This document shows, in pieces, positions 62,006 through 64,000 of a stretch of DNA of 64,000 nt. Origin of the DNA: Halioglobus japonicus (lineage in GTDB: Bacteria > Pseudomonadota > Gammaproteobacteria > Pseudomonadales > Halieaceae). The notes under the pieces were generated by a model. It was not told where the DNA came from. It did no database searches and was given only the letters and a program-made list of their open reading frames with translations. The DNA lies in assembly GCF_001983995.1 (NCBI RefSeq), contig NZ_CP019450.1, positions 1,550,001 through 1,614,000 of the forward strand, read 5' to 3'. The number at the start of each line of letters is the position of its first letter. Position 1 is the stretch's first letter. Position numbers and translations under genes: made by a program.

Positions 62006-64000
62006 GATTGAATTGTTCCGCCCCTCTTTACTGGTGAACGCAGCCCTACATACACGGCCCCTTGATAATGAATTGGGTAGTTTAGGCAGAGCCAAACGAC
62101 GCCGCCTGAATCTTGATCGTACGGTTTCGGACTTGATCGATGAATTGACCGAGATCCATGGCGCTAGCCAGGGTTTGATGTCGATCGATACCGAACGTGA
62201 GATCAGGGAGAGGGTGGATGAGCCTCTCAACAAGCGCTTTCTCGCCAAGAAAGCTGTGTTGTCCCATTTTGGTCTTGAACTCACCAAGAAGGACCAGAAG
62301 AAATTCGAGCGTGAGGCGGAAGAGGTCACGCGATATCCAGGTATTGACCTGTTTTGCCGGGAGTCTCGCGCCAAGGTCTCGATCGGACTCTTAACTGAAT
62401 ATCTGGCGCAGAAGTGTGAAGTAAAGACGGCCAGGGCATGGAGTAACGAGGATCTTCTATGTGTCGCTTGGGTGCTAGTAATGATTCTGCATGGTGTACC
62501 CAACCCAAATCTGGCTAAGGGGTTCATGCTGAATGCCATCGATAAAGCGTACTCGATCAAGAACGTAGCGATGGTGCCATTGGAGTTCGATGGTGACGAT
62601 TGCGCGAATCCTGCGCTGACACATAAGTTGATTTTGTCGCGAGCCGTTCTGTTTCTGTTGAAGGAAATGCGCCGTCGCTTCTGCCGAGACTCGGCTGAAA
62701 AGATTCTTGGTACAAAGAAATTTGATCAGGCGATGTCTGCATTACTCAATCATGCAGGCATTGTTGGTTTCCATGGAGGATGCGAAGGACTGGAGGAGGT
62801 GGGTGCATACATACATACCCTTAGTGAGTTGTATGTTCCCGTCTATCTCCGAGATCTTTTTGAGGGGCGAATCCTCTCGACGCCGATCTCACCGTTGTCC
62901 GACTTTATTTGCACAACTCAGCAGTATCCCAAGGCGTGGCCAGATAAGCATATTCCCAAGGAGGTTAGCGACAGAATCGATGCAGTACTCACAGATGTTG
63001 GCGAGGGTCAGATATCTGATGGTGATTTCTATTCCGGGTTAACTGAAAAGATCGCTCTTGTTGAAAGCATGAGCTGTGGAGGGGAAGAGCAAGCGCGACT
63101 GACCCTCGCCGAAGAGGTAATGTTCTATCTGAAAGGCACGTCAGAATTGTATCAGCTGACTGGTGCGCAGAAGTTGCTTGGATTGTTCCTGCAATACATG
63201 GGACTGGTCGGTATACCTGAATCGGTGAAGGATGCTTCGGTCGGTACACTAGGCACGCTAAAAACTTACTTATCACATGCCAAGCAAGTGGTCTTTGAAG
63301 TCTATGGTAGGCAGTCCGATATAGAGACTACTGATGAAAACTGGGCCGAGGTTTTACGCAAGCTCAGGGGCGATGGCGCATACAACGTCAAGCGGGCAGA
63401 TCGTCTGCACTACTTTCTACAATGTATGGATCAGATGGAGGTGTTAGAGCCTCCACCTCCAGCGGTGATCTACGAGGGTCTTAAGCGAATTGAGGGGCCC
63501 GCGTGCTCTGAGCTAATACATCTAAAAGCATATGGTAGAGCGCTATCCCTGGTGGCTAAGCATTTCCAAGGGGGCGAGAAATGGCAAAGACTCTTTGTGC
63601 TCACGCTTATGTATCGAGGTGGACTTCGCATTTCTGAGGCCTACAACATCAAGTTTAATCAGGTCTTGGTGAGCGAGGATCTGATTGATGTGTATGTAGG
63701 CGGGCGAGGAGGCCCTCCGCCCAAGTCGAAGGCGGCTCATAGGTGGTCCAGCTTGCTCGGTGAGCTTACTGAACTGGAGCGGTGGGCAATTGACGAGTTT
63801 GTAAGAATGAAAAGGGAAGAGGGTTGCGCACCAACAGGATTTGTATTTCGTTGTGCTGACAAGAAGGTTCTCCAAGCTGATCGTGCAAGGCTACAAAGAA
63901 GCATCAACGATATTCTGAAAGTTGCTACGGGGAGGAGCACGGCTCGGTGCCATGATTGTCGCAAAACGAATATCAATCACGTCATTCTATCCATGCTTAA
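61998..64000 (+). CDS. Large tyrosine recombinase, open at window end
   Basis: At least 667 residues from ATG 61998, with ribosome site AGGGTGG; no stop before the edge. The N-terminal 500 residues are helical and unknown. The C-terminal part is a tyrosine recombinase catalytic domain: LTLMYRGGLRISEAYNIKF (Arg I), VYVGGRGGPPPKSKAAHRW (the beta-hairpin Lys), and HDCRKTNINHVIL (HxxR box II). The GH and Tyr motifs must lie beyond 64000. Such large recombinases in multi-gene modules are known from Tn554-like and recombinase-in-trio elements. Overlap with the preceding gene indicates one transcript. Confidence 0.85.
   Translation, partial: MSKIELFRPSLLVNAALHTRPLDNELGSLGRAKRRRLNLDRTVSDLIDELTEIHGASQGLMSIDTEREIRERVDEPLNKRFLAKKAVLSHFGLELTKKDQKKFEREAEEVTRYPGIDLFCRESRAKVSIGLLTEYLAQKCEVKTARAWSNEDLLCVAWVLVMILHGVPNPNLAKGFMLNAIDKAYSIKNVAMVPLEFDGDDCANPALTHKLILSRAVLFLLKEMRRRFCRDSAEKILGTKKFDQAMSALLNHAGIVGFHGGCEGLEEVGAYIHTLSELYVPVYLRDLFEGRILSTPISPLSDFICTTQQYPKAWPDKHIPKEVSDRIDAVLTDVGEGQISDGDFYSGLTEKIALVESMSCGGEEQARLTLAEEVMFYLKGTSELYQLTGAQKLLGLFLQYMGLVGIPESVKDASVGTLGTLKTYLSHAKQVVFEVYGRQSDIETTDENWAEVLRKLRGDGAYNVKRADRLHYFLQCMDQMEVLEPPPPAVIYEGLKRIEGPACSELIHLKAYGRALSLVAKHFQGGEKWQRLFVLTLMYRGGLRISEAYNIKFNQVLVSEDLIDVYVGGRGGPPPKSKAAHRWSSLLGELTELERWAIDEFVRMKREEGCAPTGFVFRCADKKVLQADRARLQRSINDILKVATGRSTARCHDCRKTNINHVILSML

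Noticed and set aside
59699..64000. Firm naming of the module as a gamma-mobile-trio or Tn554 element
   Set aside because: Gene order and recombinase motifs fit only loosely; no profile comparison can be done by reading.
1..64000. CRISPR array, rRNA or tRNA genes
   Set aside because: No short direct repeats with regular spacers and no recognisable RNA gene were seen in either strand.

Overview
This window is a gammaproteobacterial chromosome segment dominated by one large motility and chemotaxis locus (about 1-36 kb). It is followed by a signalling block (36-48.5 kb), an accessory metabolic block (48.7-59 kb) and the start of a large-recombinase mobile module that runs off the right edge (59.7-64 kb). 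The gene order flhDC-motAB-che-flhBAF-(flhG-like)-fliA is the arrangement known from FlhDC-controlled flagellar systems of beta- and some gammaproteobacteria. The CheZ, DUF3604 lipoprotein, NhaC-type antiporter, TauD-type dioxygenase and PomAB-like stator together suggest a free-living aquatic, probably marine, gammaproteobacterium. That placement is inference; there is no rRNA here.

Flagellar region: a TPR/OGT-like glycosyltransferase (edge-truncated) lies beside the flagellin gene, with two minus-strand terminators and a possible small RNA between them. Reading right from flagellin are a PilZ-HD protein, fliD, fliS, a FliT-like gene, a FliK-like gene, an FlhB-C-terminal-like gene, flhD and flhC. 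After a GGDEF-EAL gene come motA (frameshifted), motB, cheA, cheY, cheZ, a second cheY-like gene, cheW, a ParA-like ATPase, a soluble globin-4xPAS chemoreceptor, cheR, cheD and cheB. A PAS histidine kinase on the opposite strand separates these from flhB, flhA, flhF (frameshifted), an flhG-like remnant, fliA and a second stator pair of PomA/PomB type. Sigma-28-type promoters (TAAA-like, 15 bases, GCCGATAN) precede flagellin, fliD, motA, cheW and pomA, so the late regulon can be read from the sequence.

Signalling region: a small response regulator followed by a 1172-residue BarA-like hybrid kinase with HPt; a tightly overlapping minus-strand operon of kinase, receiver, kinase and receiver-GGDEF; a TPR-GGDEF protein; and a CHASE3 hybrid kinase. 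With the GGDEF-EAL and PilZ proteins this makes cyclic-di-GMP control of motility a likely theme.

Accessory region: a DUF3604 lipoprotein coupled to an HSL-type alpha/beta hydrolase, an NhaC-like antiporter, a pectinacetylesterase-like lipoprotein, then a decayed patch (IS6-family remnant, small HTH gene with an in-frame stop, halves of an MFS transporter and of a LysR regulator facing each other across a deletion), and a TauD/TfdA dioxygenase.

The most interesting items are: (1) the ParA-like gene directly upstream of a soluble haem-globin/PAS-repeat chemoreceptor, which looks like an array-positioning pair; (2) a shrunken FlhG that keeps its FlhF-activating DQAxxLR peptide, next to an FlhF with an unrecognised C-terminal extension; (3) the large-recombinase gene module at the right edge; and (4) a recurring pattern of apparent one-base losses, mostly in short homopolymers, in motA, flhF, the flhG-like gene and the first recombinase-module gene, which is either real decay or an assembly problem.
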